DNA of 64,000 nt from an uncultured Microbacterium sp. (GTDB taxonomy: Bacteria > Actinomycetota > Actinomycetes > Actinomycetales > Microbacteriaceae). Made by a program: the position numbers and the translations under genes. Below are positions 42,156-51,974 of this stretch, one piece after another (positions within the stretch are counted from its first letter, which is position 1; every line of letters begins with the position of its first letter). The notes below the pieces were generated by a model. It saw only the letters and a program-made list of their open reading frames with translations. It was not told where the DNA came from and searched no databases. The stretch lies in assembly GCF_900078385.1 (NCBI RefSeq), contig NZ_FLQR01000001.1, positions 1 through 64,000 on the forward strand, in the 5' to 3' direction.

Positions 42156-43259
42156 GTGACCGACCCGGCGCCGGCGACGGCCCCGATCCGGACCGGCCTC
42201 GCCGCGCGCGTGGACCTGCGGCGGAGCGCATCGCGGGTGCGCGAGTCGCTGCCGGCGATCGTCCAGATCGTGGTCGCCGCGACGGCCGCCTTCGCCTTCG
42301 CGCACTACGTGCTCGGGCACCCCGCCCCGCTGCTGGCGGGCGTCGTGACCGTCTCCAGCCTCGGGCTCGTGCGCGACGCGCGCCCCGCTCGGGTGCTGGA
42401 GACCGTGATCGGCATGATGGTCGGCATCCTCGTCGCCGAGCTCATCGCCCTCGGGGTGGGTGTCGGGTGGTGGCAGCTGGCGATCACGCTCACCGCGACG
42501 CTCGTGGTCGCACGATTCCTCTCCGCGCAGGCGAGCTTCGCGATCGCGGCCACGATCCAGAGCCTCATCGTCATCGTGATCCCGGCCAACGTGCCGTTCC
42601 TCCGGCTGATCGACGGCGCCGTCGGCGGTGTGACGGCGCTGCTCGTGACGGCGCTCGTGCCGCGGAGCCCGCTGCGCGCGGTCACCCGCGACGGGCGGGC
42701 GCTGTTCGCGGCGTTCGACGGGGCTGCCGCGACGCTCGTCGATGCGCTGCGCCGCGGCGACCGGCGCCGCGCGGATCGCGGGCTCGAGAAGGCGCGCGCC
42801 CTGCAGGGCACGGTCGACGATTGGCGCACGGCCCTGGAATCCGGCGCCGCGATCGCCCGCATCTCCCCGTTCCTGCGCCGCCAGCGCTTCGAGATGCACC
42901 GCCAGGCGCGGATCCGGGAGGCCATGGACCTCGCCACCCGGAACCTCCGCGTCATCGCCCGCCGCGTCGTCTACCTCTGCGACGACGGCGCCGTGCGACC
43001 CATCGCGGCGGACCTCGTGGACGAGCTGCGCCGCGGCGCGGATCTCATCGCGCAGTCGCTCGACGACATCTCCCTGGAGCCGGTCGCGCGGGAGGCGCTG
43101 CGTGCCGTCGCCACGCGCCTCGACCCGGCGACGCTCGCGGGGCCGGGCGCCGTGCTGGATCAGAACTTCATCGGCGCGCTCCGCCCGTTCGCGGTCGACC
43201 TGCTGACGGCGACGGGACTGCCGCCGGAGGAGGCTCGGGCCGCGCTGCCGCGGATGTAG
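42156..43259 (+). CDS. FUSC/aromatic acid exporter-type membrane protein
   Basis: 367 residues. Membrane helices fall near residues 25-45, 50-68, 73-93, 98-118 and 125-155, followed by a soluble helical region to the end. The layout matches the bacterial FUSC family, proposed to export aromatic acids or other small acids. GTG 42156 is one base after the ygfZ stop. Substrate unknown. Confidence 0.8.
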   Translation: MTDPAPATAPIRTGLAARVDLRRSASRVRESLPAIVQIVVAATAAFAFAHYVLGHPAPLLAGVVTVSSLGLVRDARPARVLETVIGMMVGILVAELIALGVGVGWWQLAITLTATLVVARFLSAQASFAIAATIQSLIVIVIPANVPFLRLIDGAVGGVTALLVTALVPRSPLRAVTRDGRALFAAFDGAAATLVDALRRGDRRRADRGLEKARALQGTVDDWRTALESGAAIARISPFLRRQRFEMHRQARIREAMDLATRNLRVIARRVVYLCDDGAVRPIAADLVDELRRGADLIAQSLDDISLEPVAREALRAVATRLDPATLAGPGAVLDQNFIGALRPFAVDLLTATGLPPEEARAALPRM

Positions 43260-43278
43260 GCGGGTGTTCGCTTGGGTG

Positions 43279-44130
43279 CTACGCCCCGGGCGCGACGGCC
43301 GACCACGGCACCGTGACCTCGCCCAGCCGCCAGCGGGACCGCCCGCCGCCGGCGCGTCCCGCCACCGGCCAGTCCGCCGCCGCCAGGGCGCCGAGCGCAG
43401 CCTCCCAGCGCTGCCGCGGTCCGAAGGTCGACGCCGGCGCGGCCCGCACCCACTCCGACTCGAGCGCGGCGAGGAACGCGTGCACGCGCTCGCCCGGCAC
43501 GTTCCGATGGATGAGCGCCTTCGGCAGCCGCTCGGCCGCGATGAGCGGCGACTCGAGGTCGGCGAGGCGCAGCGAGAGCGTCAGGGTGCGCGGGAGCGCG
43601 TCGGCACCGACCTCGATCCAGGTGCAGATGCGGCCGAGCTCGTCGCACGTGCCTTCCACGAGGATGCCGTCCGGCGCGGCGCGCGCCGCCATGCGCTGCC
43701 AGGCGCCCGCGACCTCGGCCTCGTCGTACTGGCGCAGGACGTTGAACGCGCGGATGACGGCGGGTCGCCGCCGATCGGGCAGCGGCACCTCGAACCCGCC
43801 GCGTGAGAAGGACACGTGCGCGTCGGACGCGAACGGCGTGCGACCGGACCGCACCTCGGCGAGCTGGGCGACGGCCCGCTCGACCCGCGCCGGGTCGATC
43901 TCCAGGCCCCGCACCTCGACGTCCGGACGGGTGCGGCGCAGCCGCGCCTCGAGCTCGAACGCCGTCACACCGCTCGCCCCGTAGCCGAGGTCGATCACGA
44001 GCGGATCGGGCGTGCGGCGCAGCACCGGGTGTCGGGCGATCCACCGGTCGACGCGGCGCAGCCGGTTCGTGTTCGTCGTCCCGCGCGTGATCTGACCGAC
44101 CACGCCCGCGGTGACTTTCCCCGGCGCCAT
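43279..44130 (-). CDS. Class I SAM-dependent methyltransferase
   Basis: 283 residues. The SAM-binding motif LVIDLGYGASGVTAFELEARL is near residue 45, and motif II VRGLEIDPARVERAV near 73 carries the acidic residue for ribose. The C-terminus does not show which substrate is methylated. ATG 44130 follows a GGGGGG stretch with almost no spacing, so the start is uncertain. Divergent from gpmA and convergent with the FUSC gene. Confidence 0.78.
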   Translation of the reverse strand: MAPGKVTAGVVGQITRGTTNTNRLRRVDRWIARHPVLRRTPDPLVIDLGYGASGVTAFELEARLRRTRPDVEVRGLEIDPARVERAVAQLAEVRSGRTPFASDAHVSFSRGGFEVPLPDRRRPAVIRAFNVLRQYDEAEVAGAWQRMAARAAPDGILVEGTCDELGRICTWIEVGADALPRTLTLSLRLADLESPLIAAERLPKALIHRNVPGERVHAFLAALESEWVRAAPASTFGPRQRWEAALGALAAADWPVAGRAGGGRSRWRLGEVTVPWSAVAPGA

Positions 44131-44170
44131 CCCCCCATGATGCCAGCGCCCTCGCCGATAGGATGGCGGC

Positions 44171-44920
44171 ATGACCGCGCCGTACACGCTGATCCTCCTC
44201 CGCCACGGGCAGAGCGAGTGGAACAAGTCCAACCAGTTCACCGGATGGGTGGATGTCCGCCTGACCGAACAGGGCAAAGCCGAGGCCCAGCGCGGCGGCG
44301 AGCTGCTCGCCGAAGCCGGCATCCTCCCCGACATCCTGCACACCTCGCTGCTGAGCCGCGCGATCCAGACCGCGGACATCGCGCTGGACGCCGCCGACCG
44401 GCTGTGGATCCCGGTGAAGCGGTCGTGGCGCCTCAACGAGCGCCACTACGGCGCCCTGCAGGGTAAGGACAAGGCGCAGACGCTCGAGGAGTACGGCAAC
44501 GAGCAGTTCATGCTCTGGCGCCGCTCCTTCGACGTGCCGCCGCCGGACCTCGCCGACGACGACCAGTACAGCCAGGTGAACGACCCCCGCTACGCGGACA
44601 TCGACGGCGACGTGCCCCGCACCGAGTCGCTCAAGCTCGTCATCGACCGGCTGCTGCCCTACTGGGACGACGAGATCGTCCCCGACCTGAAGGCCGGCAA
44701 GACCGTCCTCGTCACGGCGCACGGCAACTCGCTGCGCGGCCTCGTGAAGCACCTCGACGGCATCAGCGACGCCGACATCGCCGAGCTGAACATCCCCACC
44801 GGCATCCCGCTCGTGTACCGGCTCGGCGAGGACCTCATGCCGCTCGAGCCCGCCGAATACCTCGACCCGGAGGCCGCCGCCGCCGGCGCCGCCGCCGTGG
44901 CCGCGCAGGGCAAGAAGTAG
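44171..44920 (+). CDS. gpmA: 2,3-bisphosphoglycerate-dependent phosphoglycerate mutase
   Basis: 249 residues. Glycolysis enzyme interconverting 3- and 2-phosphoglycerate. Catalytic His12 in [10 protein letters not shown], the acid Glu in [10 protein letters not shown] near 90 and His near 184 in [10 protein letters not shown]. Length and sequence are standard. Followed by a strong bidirectional hairpin. Confidence 0.96.
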   Translation: MTAPYTLILLRHGQSEWNKSNQFTGWVDVRLTEQGKAEAQRGGELLAEAGILPDILHTSLLSRAIQTADIALDAADRLWIPVKRSWRLNERHYGALQGKDKAQTLEEYGNEQFMLWRRSFDVPPPDLADDDQYSQVNDPRYADIDGDVPRTESLKLVIDRLLPYWDDEIVPDLKAGKTVLVTAHGNSLRGLVKHLDGISDADIAELNIPTGIPLVYRLGEDLMPLEPAEYLDPEAAAAGAAAVAAQGKK

Positions 44921-45028
44921 CGCCGCGCGCGCTGCGCGCGCGGTCGAAAGCGGCACACGCGGCTGAACGTTCGGCAGCGCGTGCTGTTTTCGGCAGCGCG
45001 GGCCGCGGGCGGATGCCGCCGCACATGC

Positions 45029-45060
45029 GAAGAGCGGATGCCGGTCGGCATCCGCTCTTC
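45029..45060. terminator. Bidirectional hairpin between gpmA and phoU
   Basis: Perfect 14-bp inverted repeat (45029-45042 with 45047-45060) with 4-base loop, between convergent gpmA and phoU. The 108 bases before it hold two direct copies of CGGCAGCGCG (44972 and 44991) but no gene. Confidence 0.7.
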
Positions 45061-45076
45061 GTCGTTCCGGCGCGGG

Positions 45077-45769
45077 TCAGAACTCGTCGGCCGAGTGCCC
45101 CACGATGACCGAGATGGTGTCGGTGTCCGGCGTCCAGTCGCCGGTCGCGAGGTAGGCGACCTTCTTCGCGACCGAGACGGCGTGGTCGGCGAAGCGCTCC
45201 AGGTAGCGGCTCGCGAGGGTCGCATCGACGGTCGCGGCCGCCTCGCCCTGCCAGTTCTCGCTGAGCACCTTCTCGAAGACCGACAGGTGCAGGTCATCGA
45301 GCTTGTCCTCGCTCGCGCGCAGCACCTCGACGAGGGCCAGGTTCTCGGTGCGAAGCAGCTCGGCGAGCGTGCGCGCGACCTCGACGTCGAGGATGCCCAT
45401 CTTCGTGAACGTGTTCTTCAAGCCCTTGGGGATCGCGCGCTCGGGGAAGCGCATCCGCGTGAGCTGCGCGATGTGCTCGGCGATGTCGCCCATCCGCTCG
45501 AGCGACGCGCTGACCCGGAGTGCGGCCACGACGATGCGGAGGTCGCGTGCGACGGGCTGCTGGCGGGCGAGGATCTCGATCGCGAGCTCGTCGAGCGCGA
45601 TCGCCTTCTCGTCGATGACCCGGTCCTGTTCGATGACGTCCTCGGCGAGGGCGACGTCGCTCGTCGCGAACGCCCGCGTCGCCTTCTCGATCGCGATCGT
45701 CACGAGGTCGGCGATCTCGACCAGGCGCGCCTGGACGTCCTCGAGGGACTGGTGGAACACTCCGCGCAT
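45077..45769 (-). CDS. phoU: Phosphate signalling regulator PhoU
   Basis: 230 residues in two repeated three-helix bundles. MRGVFHQSLEDVQARL and the metal-cluster helix RVSASLERMGDIAEHIAQL are typical; the second copy is ASRYLERFADHAVSVAKKV near 190. It links phosphate uptake by Pst to the SenX3 kinase. ATG 45769 has AAGGA upstream. Divergent from senX3. Confidence 0.95.
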   Translation of the reverse strand: MRGVFHQSLEDVQARLVEIADLVTIAIEKATRAFATSDVALAEDVIEQDRVIDEKAIALDELAIEILARQQPVARDLRIVVAALRVSASLERMGDIAEHIAQLTRMRFPERAIPKGLKNTFTKMGILDVEVARTLAELLRTENLALVEVLRASEDKLDDLHLSVFEKVLSENWQGEAAATVDATLASRYLERFADHAVSVAKKVAYLATGDWTPDTDTISVIVGHSADEF

Positions 45770-45858
45770 CACAGCATCCTTCTCTCTCCGCCGTCGGCGG
45801 CCGTCGCGGGCATGGCAGGGGGCCCTGCCCGGCGACCCCGCGATCATCTCCCGCGAAG

Positions 45859-45891
45859 GTTAACGAACGGTGCCGCATCCGTGAACACTCG
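45859..45891 (-). promoter_or_regulatory. Possible PHO box between phoU and senX3
   Basis: Three direct repeats at exact 11-base steps on the plus strand: GTTAACG (45859), GTGCCGC (45870) and GTGAACA (45881), oriented as at pstS relative to phoU. The middle copy is degenerate. It could control phoU, senX3-regX3, or both. Confidence 0.45.
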
Positions 45892-45958
45892 GCGGTGAAT
45901 GGCGCCACCGTGCCGAATCCGTCGGCGGCCGGCCGTCCCACCACCCTACGCTGAGAGC

Positions 45959-47170
45959 ATGGACCCCCTGCCGCTGGCGCTGCTCGCCCTCGCCATGGGT
46001 GTGCTCATCGGCGGCACCGTCGCCGCCGTGGTCCTCCTGGCACTGCGCGCCCGGGAACGGGCACGGGTGGAGACGTCGCTGGAGATCCCGAACGGCACGC
46101 GCGACGTGCTGCAGGGGATGGATGAGACCGCGATCGTCGTCGACACGTCGCTGCTCATCGTGGCGGCCTCCACACCCGCCGAGCTCTTCGGGATGCAGGA
46201 GGGATCGAGCCTGCCCGGCGATGACCTGCGCACGCTGCTCCGCCGTGCGCGTTCGACGGGGCACGCGCAGGTGGAGACGCTGCGCCTCCGACGCGGGGCC
46301 GAGCCGCGATCGGTCGTCGCGCGCGCGACGCCCATCACGCCGCGCCTCACGCTTCTCGTCCTTCGGGACATCACCGAGCGGGAGCGCCTCGAGGAGATGC
46401 GGCGCGACTTCGTCGCCAACACGAGCCACGAGCTGAAGACCCCCGTGGGGGCGGTGACACTCCTCGCCGAGGCGATCGAGTCCGCGTCGGATGACCCCGA
46501 GCAGGTGCGCTACTTCGCCGGCCGGCTCTCCGCCGAGGCCATGCGTCTCGGCCAGCTCACCTCCCGCATCATGAACCTCTCCCGCCTGCAGTCGGCCGAG
46601 GACCTGACCGAACTCCGCGACGTGTCGATCGACGAGGTCGTGACGGCCGCGCTCGAGTCGCAGGCCGTCGCCGCCGACTCCGCCGGCATCACCGTCGTCC
46701 GCGGCGGCGACCGAGGGCTCTACGTCCGCGGCGACGTGCAGATCCTCATCGAGGCCGTCGGCAACCTGGTCGCGAACGCCATCGCGTACTCGCCGCCGGG
46801 CGGACAGGTGGGTGTCGGAGTCAAGCGCACCGACGACCTCGTGGAGATCGCGGTGACCGATCGCGGCATCGGCATCCCGGAAGCCGAGCAGGAGCGGGTG
46901 TTCGAGCGGTTCTACCGCGCCGACCAGGCCCGCTCCCGGCGCACCGGCGGCACCGGGCTGGGTCTGTCGATCGTCAAGCACGCCGTACAGCGGCACGGCG
47001 GCGAGGTGCTCCTCTGGTCGCGCCCGGGGCGTGGTTCCACCTTCACCATCCGCCTCACCGCCGCTGAGCACCCCGCGTCGGTCGACGCGCACAAGAAGTC
47101 GAAGAAGCCCAAGAAGCGCAAGAAGCGAGCCGACCCGTCCGTCGGACTCGTGAAGGGAGACCAGCCATGA
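45959..47170 (+). CDS. senX3: Phosphate-sensing histidine kinase SenX3
   Basis: 403 residues. A helix near 4-28 anchors it, then a PAS-like region. The phosphoacceptor His157 is in FVANTSHELKTPVGAV, the N-box in NLVANAIAYSPPGG near 274, and the ATP lid in DRGIGIP and GGTGLGLSIVKHA. Its last 35 residues are a very basic tail (KKSKKPKKRKKR). It phosphorylates RegX3, whose gene overlaps by four bases. Confidence 0.92.
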   Translation: MDPLPLALLALAMGVLIGGTVAAVVLLALRARERARVETSLEIPNGTRDVLQGMDETAIVVDTSLLIVAASTPAELFGMQEGSSLPGDDLRTLLRRARSTGHAQVETLRLRRGAEPRSVVARATPITPRLTLLVLRDITERERLEEMRRDFVANTSHELKTPVGAVTLLAEAIESASDDPEQVRYFAGRLSAEAMRLGQLTSRIMNLSRLQSAEDLTELRDVSIDEVVTAALESQAVAADSAGITVVRGGDRGLYVRGDVQILIEAVGNLVANAIAYSPPGGQVGVGVKRTDDLVEIAVTDRGIGIPEAEQERVFERFYRADQARSRRTGGTGLGLSIVKHAVQRHGGEVLLWSRPGRGSTFTIRLTAAEHPASVDAHKKSKKPKKRKKRADPSVGLVKGDQP

Positions 47171-47850
47171 CCCGCGTCCTGATCGTCGAGGACGAGCCCG
47201 ACCTCGCCGAGCCGCTCGCCTACCTGCTGCGGCGCGAGGGGTTCGAGGTCGACATCGCGGAGGACGGCCCCGCCGCCCTCGACGCGTTCGCCGCGCGCGG
47301 CGCCGACATCGTCCTGCTCGACCTCATGCTGCCCGGGATGCCGGGGACCGAGGTGTGCCGCATCATCCGCTCGACGTCCTCCACTCCCATCATCATGCTG
47401 ACGGCGAAGGACTCCGAGGTCGACATCGTCGTGGGGCTCGAGCTGGGCGCCGACGACTACGTCACGAAGCCGTATTCGTCGCGTGAGCTCCTCGCCCGGA
47501 TGCGCGCCGTGCTGCGCCGCGCGGACAGCACGGACGGCGACATCGACGACCGGGTGCTCGAAGGCGGCCGCGTCACGATCGACATCGACCGCCACACCGT
47601 CGCCGTCGACGGACGCGAGATCCCCATGCCGCTGAAGGAATTCGAACTGCTCGAGGTACTCGTGCGCAACGCCGGACGCGTGCTCACGCGCGGCCAGCTC
47701 ATCGACCGTGTGTGGGGGAGCGACTACTTCGGCGACACCAAGACGCTCGACGTGCACATCAAGCGCATCCGTTCGCGCATCGAGGAGAACCCGAGCGATC
47801 CGGTCATGCTGCTGACGGTCCGCGGGCTCGGCTACCGCTTCGAAGCCTGA
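47167..47850 (+). CDS. regX3: Response regulator RegX3
   Basis: 227 residues. Receiver with Asp52 in LLDLMLPGMPGTEV and Lys near 102 in YVTKPYSSRELLARM, then an OmpR-type winged helix with FELLEVLVRNAGRVLTRGQL and GDTKTLDVHIKRIRSRIE. Controls phosphate genes through the GTTCACC boxes found here upstream of pstS and possibly ppk1 and phoU. Confidence 0.94.
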   Translation: MTRVLIVEDEPDLAEPLAYLLRREGFEVDIAEDGPAALDAFAARGADIVLLDLMLPGMPGTEVCRIIRSTSSTPIIMLTAKDSEVDIVVGLELGADDYVTKPYSSRELLARMRAVLRRADSTDGDIDDRVLEGGRVTIDIDRHTVAVDGREIPMPLKEFELLEVLVRNAGRVLTRGQLIDRVWGSDYFGDTKTLDVHIKRIRSRIEENPSDPVMLLTVRGLGYRFEA

Positions 47851-47863
47851 CGCGGCTGCTCGC

Positions 47864-48331
47864 TCAGGACTCGGGGACGAAGTCCTCGAGGTAGGCGAGT
47901 TCGCCGTCGAGGACGGGGATCTCGGCTTCGACACCCGTTCCGGTGCCGGACTGGAAGGTGACCGCGAGCGTCTCGCCGGCCGACGTGTCGAGACCCTCGA
48001 GGAGCAGCGGCTCCTCGTCGTCGCTGCCGAGGCTGACGACACTGCGGGCGTCGACACGGACGGTCTGCGTCTGCCCGTCGATGCCGACGGTGAGCGTCTC
48101 GGCGCTGTCCGTGTCGTTGACGATCGCGGCGATGAGGTTCCCCGTGGTGCCGGCCTCATCGGTGACGATGAGGGCGTTGCGCACCTTCAGCGGACCGGAG
48201 TCGGCGACGTTCGCACCGTCGGAGGGGGAGTAGGGGATCGTCGTCGCCTGCGGGGAGACCATGGCGCAGCCTGTCGCGCCCAGCGCGACGGCGACTCCCA
48301 GGACGAGGGACGCGGCAAGACGCGATTTCAC
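47864..48331 (-). CDS. Small lipoprotein of unknown function
   Basis: 155 residues. Signal peptide with lipobox GATGC (Cys near 22), then a mature domain that looks like a beta sandwich (ALIVTDEAGTTGNLIAAIV, SAETLTVGIDG) and resembles DUF461-type copper-related or cell-surface lipoproteins, without the Met/His copper ligands. GTG 48331 has GGAGG four bases upstream. Convergent with regX3. Confidence 0.78.
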   Translation of the reverse strand: MKSRLAASLVLGVAVALGATGCAMVSPQATTIPYSPSDGANVADSGPLKVRNALIVTDEAGTTGNLIAAIVNDTDSAETLTVGIDGQTQTVRVDARSVVSLGSDDEEPLLLEGLDTSAGETLAVTFQSGTGTGVEAEIPVLDGELAYLEDFVPES

Positions 48332-48475
48332 GGTTCCTCCAGATGAAGCGAGCGGCATCGACTTCATTGTATGGGTTCGCGCTGCCGCGCCGTGGCGCGG
48401 GTGTCGGGACCGGGGGAGAACCTTAGCGCATCACGGGCTGTGGTATTCTAGAGGTTGCCGAAAGGACATAACTAC

Positions 48476-48958
48476 ATGCTTTTTGAGGTTGGCGAGACGG
48501 TCGTCTATCCGCACCATGGCGCTGCGACCATCATCGAGGTCAAGGACCGCATCATCAAGGGTGAGACGAAGAAGTATCTGAAGCTCAACGTCACCCAGGG
48601 CGATCTGATCATCGAGGTTCCGGCGGACAACGTCGATCTCGTGGGTGTCCGCGATGTCATCGGCAAGGACGGCCTGGAGCGCGTCTTCGACGTGCTGCGT
48701 GCTCCCTTCACGGAGGAGCCCACGAACTGGTCCCGCCGTTACAAGGCGAACCTGGAGAAGCTGGCGTCCGGTGACGTCATCAAGGTGAGCGAGGTCGTCC
48801 GCGACCTGTGGCGCCGCGACCAGGACCGCGGCCTCTCGGCCGGTGAGAAGCGGATGCTCGCGAAGGCGCGTCAGATCCTCGTCTCCGAGATCGCCCTCGC
48901 GCTGAAGGCCGACGAAGACCACGCCGGCGGCGTGCTCGACGAGGTCCTCGCCTCCTGA
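48476..48958 (+). CDS. carD: RNA polymerase-binding regulator CarD
   Basis: 160 residues, standard for CarD. The N-terminal Tudor-like domain ([17 protein letters not shown], then [13 protein letters not shown]) contacts the RNA polymerase beta subunit. The C-terminal helical DNA-binding domain carries the Trp near residue 83 ([13 protein letters not shown]), which wedges into promoter DNA. ATG 48476 has AAAGGA upstream, and TATTCT (48443-48448) is a plausible -10 box, so this gene has a strong promoter of its own. Confidence 0.96.
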   Translation: MLFEVGETVVYPHHGAATIIEVKDRIIKGETKKYLKLNVTQGDLIIEVPADNVDLVGVRDVIGKDGLERVFDVLRAPFTEEPTNWSRRYKANLEKLASGDVIKVSEVVRDLWRRDQDRGLSAGEKRMLAKARQILVSEIALALKADEDHAGGVLDEVLAS

Positions 48959-48976
48959 TCCGGGCATGATGGTGCC

Positions 48977-50254
48977 ATGAGCACCGTCGCTCCCCATGAG
49001 ATGCAGCGCGATCTGTCGCGCCGCGATCTGACCCTCGATCTCGCGCGCGTCGTCTGCGTGCTGTTCGTGGTCGTGGTGCACATCCTCATGGTGGGGATCG
49101 GTCCCGGCCCGGACGGCGCGCTCATAGCGACGCGCCCCGCCGAGGCGGAGCCGTGGTTCGACGCGGCCACCTGGGTCGGGCAGATCATGCCGCTGTTCTT
49201 CGTCGTCGGCGGATTCGCCGCGGCGACGGGGTGGCGTTCGTGGACGGCGAAGGGCGGGGATGCCGTCGGCTTCATCCGCACCCGGACGCTCCGCCTCGCG
49301 CAGCCCGCGCTGCCGCTGTTCGTCTTCTTCGCCGCCGTCCTGGTGGCGGTGACCCTCGCCGGGATCGCCCCCGGACTCGTGGAGTCGGCCGCGGTCGGCG
49401 CCGGGTCGCCGCTGTGGTTCCTCGCGGCGTACCTCCTCTGCCAGGCCGGCGTGCCGCTGCTGACCCGGCTGCACGAACGTGCGCCGCGGATGACGATCGC
49501 CGCGCTGGTCGCCGGTGTGGTGCTCGTGGACGTGGCGAGGTTCACGACCGGCGTCACCGAGATGGGCCTGCTCAACCTCCTCTTCGTGTGGCCGCTCATC
49601 CAGCAGTTCGGCTTCTGGTACGCCGACGGGTGGTTCGACCGGCGGAGCCCTGTGACGCTGCTGGCTATCGCGGCCGCCTGCTATCTGGTGCTGTGGCCGC
49701 TGACCGGCTGGGGTCCGTACTCGCCGAGCATGCTCGGCGGCCTGAACCCGCCGACGCTGCCGCTCGTCGCGCTCGGCCTCGGTCAGGCCTGCCTCCTCCG
49801 GCTCGCGAAGCCGGTGCTGTCGCGGCTCATGGAGCTCCGGGCCATGCAGGCGTTCGTCTTCCTGCTGGGGTCGCGCCTCATGACGGTCTACCTGTGGCAC
49901 CTGCCGGTGATCCTCGCCGTGACGGGCGTCACGCTCCTGATTCCGGGCGCCGCGCCCGCGCCGTCCTCACCGGCGTGGTGGTGGACGCGGCCGCTCGTGT
50001 TCGTCGTGGTGCTCGCGGCGGTCCTCGCCCTCTCGCTCCTCGTCGCGCGCTGGGAGGCGCTCGGCGACCTCCGGGCGACACCGGGTGCCGTGCTCGTCGC
50101 GATCGGCTGGCTGTGCGCCTTCGTGCCGCCGTTCGCGGTCATGCAGTGGTTCCTGGATGTGCAGCTCGCGGTGGGCGGTGCGATCCTCCTCGCCGCGGCC
50201 GTCCTGCTGCTCCGGCGCGGCGCCCCGACCCGATCGGTACGCTCGGAGGCATGA
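48977..50254 (+). CDS. Acyltransferase-3 type membrane protein
   Basis: 425 residues with about ten helices. [21 protein letters not shown] near 20 has the conserved Arg and His of the acyltransferase-3 fold, and [16 protein letters not shown] near 72 follows. Such proteins O-acylate sugars or lipids on the membrane surface. The acceptor is unknown. It follows carD by 18 bases and its stop overlaps the ispDF start. Confidence 0.85.
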   Translation: MSTVAPHEMQRDLSRRDLTLDLARVVCVLFVVVVHILMVGIGPGPDGALIATRPAEAEPWFDAATWVGQIMPLFFVVGGFAAATGWRSWTAKGGDAVGFIRTRTLRLAQPALPLFVFFAAVLVAVTLAGIAPGLVESAAVGAGSPLWFLAAYLLCQAGVPLLTRLHERAPRMTIAALVAGVVLVDVARFTTGVTEMGLLNLLFVWPLIQQFGFWYADGWFDRRSPVTLLAIAAACYLVLWPLTGWGPYSPSMLGGLNPPTLPLVALGLGQACLLRLAKPVLSRLMELRAMQAFVFLLGSRLMTVYLWHLPVILAVTGVTLLIPGAAPAPSSPAWWWTRPLVFVVVLAAVLALSLLVARWEALGDLRATPGAVLVAIGWLCAFVPPFAVMQWFLDVQLAVGGAILLAAAVLLLRRGAPTRSVRSEA

Positions 50255-51459
50255 GCATCGTTCCCGTTCCCGGGGTGGCCGTCATCGTCGTCGCCGCCGG
50301 GTCCGGTCAGCGCCTGGATGCCGGTGGGCCGAAGGCCTTCGTCGGACTCGACGGGCACAGCATCCTGCGGCATGCGCTGCGCGGTGTCTTCGCGGGCCCG
50401 CCCGCGCAGGTGATCGTCGTCGCGCCCGCCGAGCGGACCGGCGATGCCCTCACCGATGCGCACGAGGCGGCCGGAGACCTGCGGGACCTCGCCGTCGTGG
50501 TCGCCGGCGGCGACACGCGGCAGGCATCGGTGGCCGCAGGGCTGAAGGCGGTCTGGCCCGACGTCGAGATCGTCCTCGTGCACGACGCCGCCCGAGCCCT
50601 CACGCCGGCGGCCGTCTTCGAGCGGGTGGTCGCCGCGGTCGCCGCGGGTCGGGATGCCGTCATCCCGGCGCTGCCCGTCGTCGACACCCTCAAGCGCGTC
50701 GACGGACCGGCCGTGACGGCGGCCGTCGATCGGGCTGCGCTCGCCGCCGCGCAGACGCCCCAGGGGTTTCGTCGGGACATCCTCGAGATCGCGTACCGCA
50801 TCGCCTCGGCCGAGCACACCGACGACGCCGCGCTCGTGCAGGCGGCCGGGTTCCCGGTGTTCACCGTGCCGGGGGACGAGCTGTCGTTCAAGATCACGAC
50901 GCCCGCCGACCTCGACCGCGCCCGCGGTCTCGTGGGCTCGCACGCAGCCGCCGTCGCACCGGCCTCGGTCGGGATCGACGCGCGGCCCGCGCTGCCCCGC
51001 GTGGGCGTCGGCACCGACGTCCACGCGTTCGGGGGCGAGGGCACCCTGTGGCTCGCCGGTCTCGAATGGCCGGGGGAGACGGCGCTCCAGGGGCACTCGG
51101 ACGGCGACGCCGTCGCCCACGCGATCGTCGACGCGCTGCTCGCGGCGGCGGGACTCGGCGACATCGGCACCCACTTCGGCACGGCGCACCCCGAGTACGC
51201 CGGCGCGCACGCCGACACGTTCCTCGTCCGCACGCGCGCCCTGCTGGGCGAGGCGGGCTGGGCCATCGGCAACGTGTCGGTTCAGGTGCAGGCGAACCGG
51301 CCGCGCTTCGCCGCGCGCCGCGCGGAGGCCGAAGCCGCACTGTCGGCGGCGCTCGGCGCCCCCGTGTCGGTGTCGGCCACGACGACGGACGGACTCGGCT
51401 TCACCGGTGCCGGGGAGGGCGTTGCGGCCTTCGCCGTCGCCCTCGTCGTCCCGGCCTAG
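50251..51459 (+). CDS. ispDF: Bifunctional IspD-IspF enzyme of isoprenoid synthesis
   Basis: 402 residues, a natural fusion. The N-terminal IspD part (about 1-230) has [19 protein letters not shown] near 15 and DAARALTP near 112 and makes CDP-methylerythritol. The C-terminal IspF part (about 245-402) has GTDVHAF near 254 (zinc Asp and His) and [19 protein letters not shown] near 282 and makes the cyclic diphosphate. The two steps are not consecutive in the pathway (IspE lies between). Start overlaps the previous gene by four bases. Confidence 0.93.
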   Translation: MSIVPVPGVAVIVVAAGSGQRLDAGGPKAFVGLDGHSILRHALRGVFAGPPAQVIVVAPAERTGDALTDAHEAAGDLRDLAVVVAGGDTRQASVAAGLKAVWPDVEIVLVHDAARALTPAAVFERVVAAVAAGRDAVIPALPVVDTLKRVDGPAVTAAVDRAALAAAQTPQGFRRDILEIAYRIASAEHTDDAALVQAAGFPVFTVPGDELSFKITTPADLDRARGLVGSHAAAVAPASVGIDARPALPRVGVGTDVHAFGGEGTLWLAGLEWPGETALQGHSDGDAVAHAIVDALLAAAGLGDIGTHFGTAHPEYAGAHADTFLVRTRALLGEAGWAIGNVSVQVQANRPRFAARRAEAEAALSAALGAPVSVSATTTDGLGFTGAGEGVAAFAVALVVPA

Positions 51460-51471
51460 GCCTGTTCCGGC

Positions 51472-51966
51472 CTAGACCTCGTCCGGTGCCGCCTCGCCCG
51501 GTGCCGCCAGGTCGCGGGTCATGAACATCGAATGCCGGTCGAGCCGGTAGTCGCCGAAGGGCGGGCACTCGACGAACCCCTCGCTCTCGTACAGGCGTCG
51601 TGCGGGCGTGAACGAGGGCATCGTCCCGGTCTCCAGCCACAGGCTCGACATGCCGTGCTCGCGGGCCACCGCGATGAGGCGCCGCAGCACCGCCCGCCCG
51701 ACGCCGGTGCCGCGGAAGCGGTCGTCCACCCGCATCGACTTGAGCTCGCCGCGTCCGCCGCCGAGATCCTTGAGGGCCCCGATGCCGGCGAGCTCGTCGC
51801 CTTCCCAGGCCGAGAGGAACGTGATCGACGGGTCGCGCAGCTCCCCCAGGTCCAGAGCGTGGCAGCTGTCCTCGGGGGAGTCGGCGTGCACGCCCTCGAG
51901 GTGCAGGGCGACGAGCGCCTGGGTCGCGGGGCCACGGAGGTCGTCTTCGCGGATCTGCAGCGTCAT
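51472..51966 (-). CDS. GNAT-family acetyltransferase
   Basis: 164 residues. The acetyl-CoA loop is RVDDRFRGTGVGRAVLRRLI near residue 78, and the C-terminal part LWLETGTMPSFTPARRLYES matches the family. Substrate unknown. ATG 51966; it lies eight bases downstream of the DMT permease gene in the same direction, so they may be co-transcribed. Confidence 0.85.
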   Translation of the reverse strand: MTLQIREDDLRGPATQALVALHLEGVHADSPEDSCHALDLGELRDPSITFLSAWEGDELAGIGALKDLGGGRGELKSMRVDDRFRGTGVGRAVLRRLIAVAREHGMSSLWLETGTMPSFTPARRLYESEGFVECPPFGDYRLDRHSMFMTRDLAAPGEAAPDEV

Positions 51967-51974
51967 GGGGTCTC

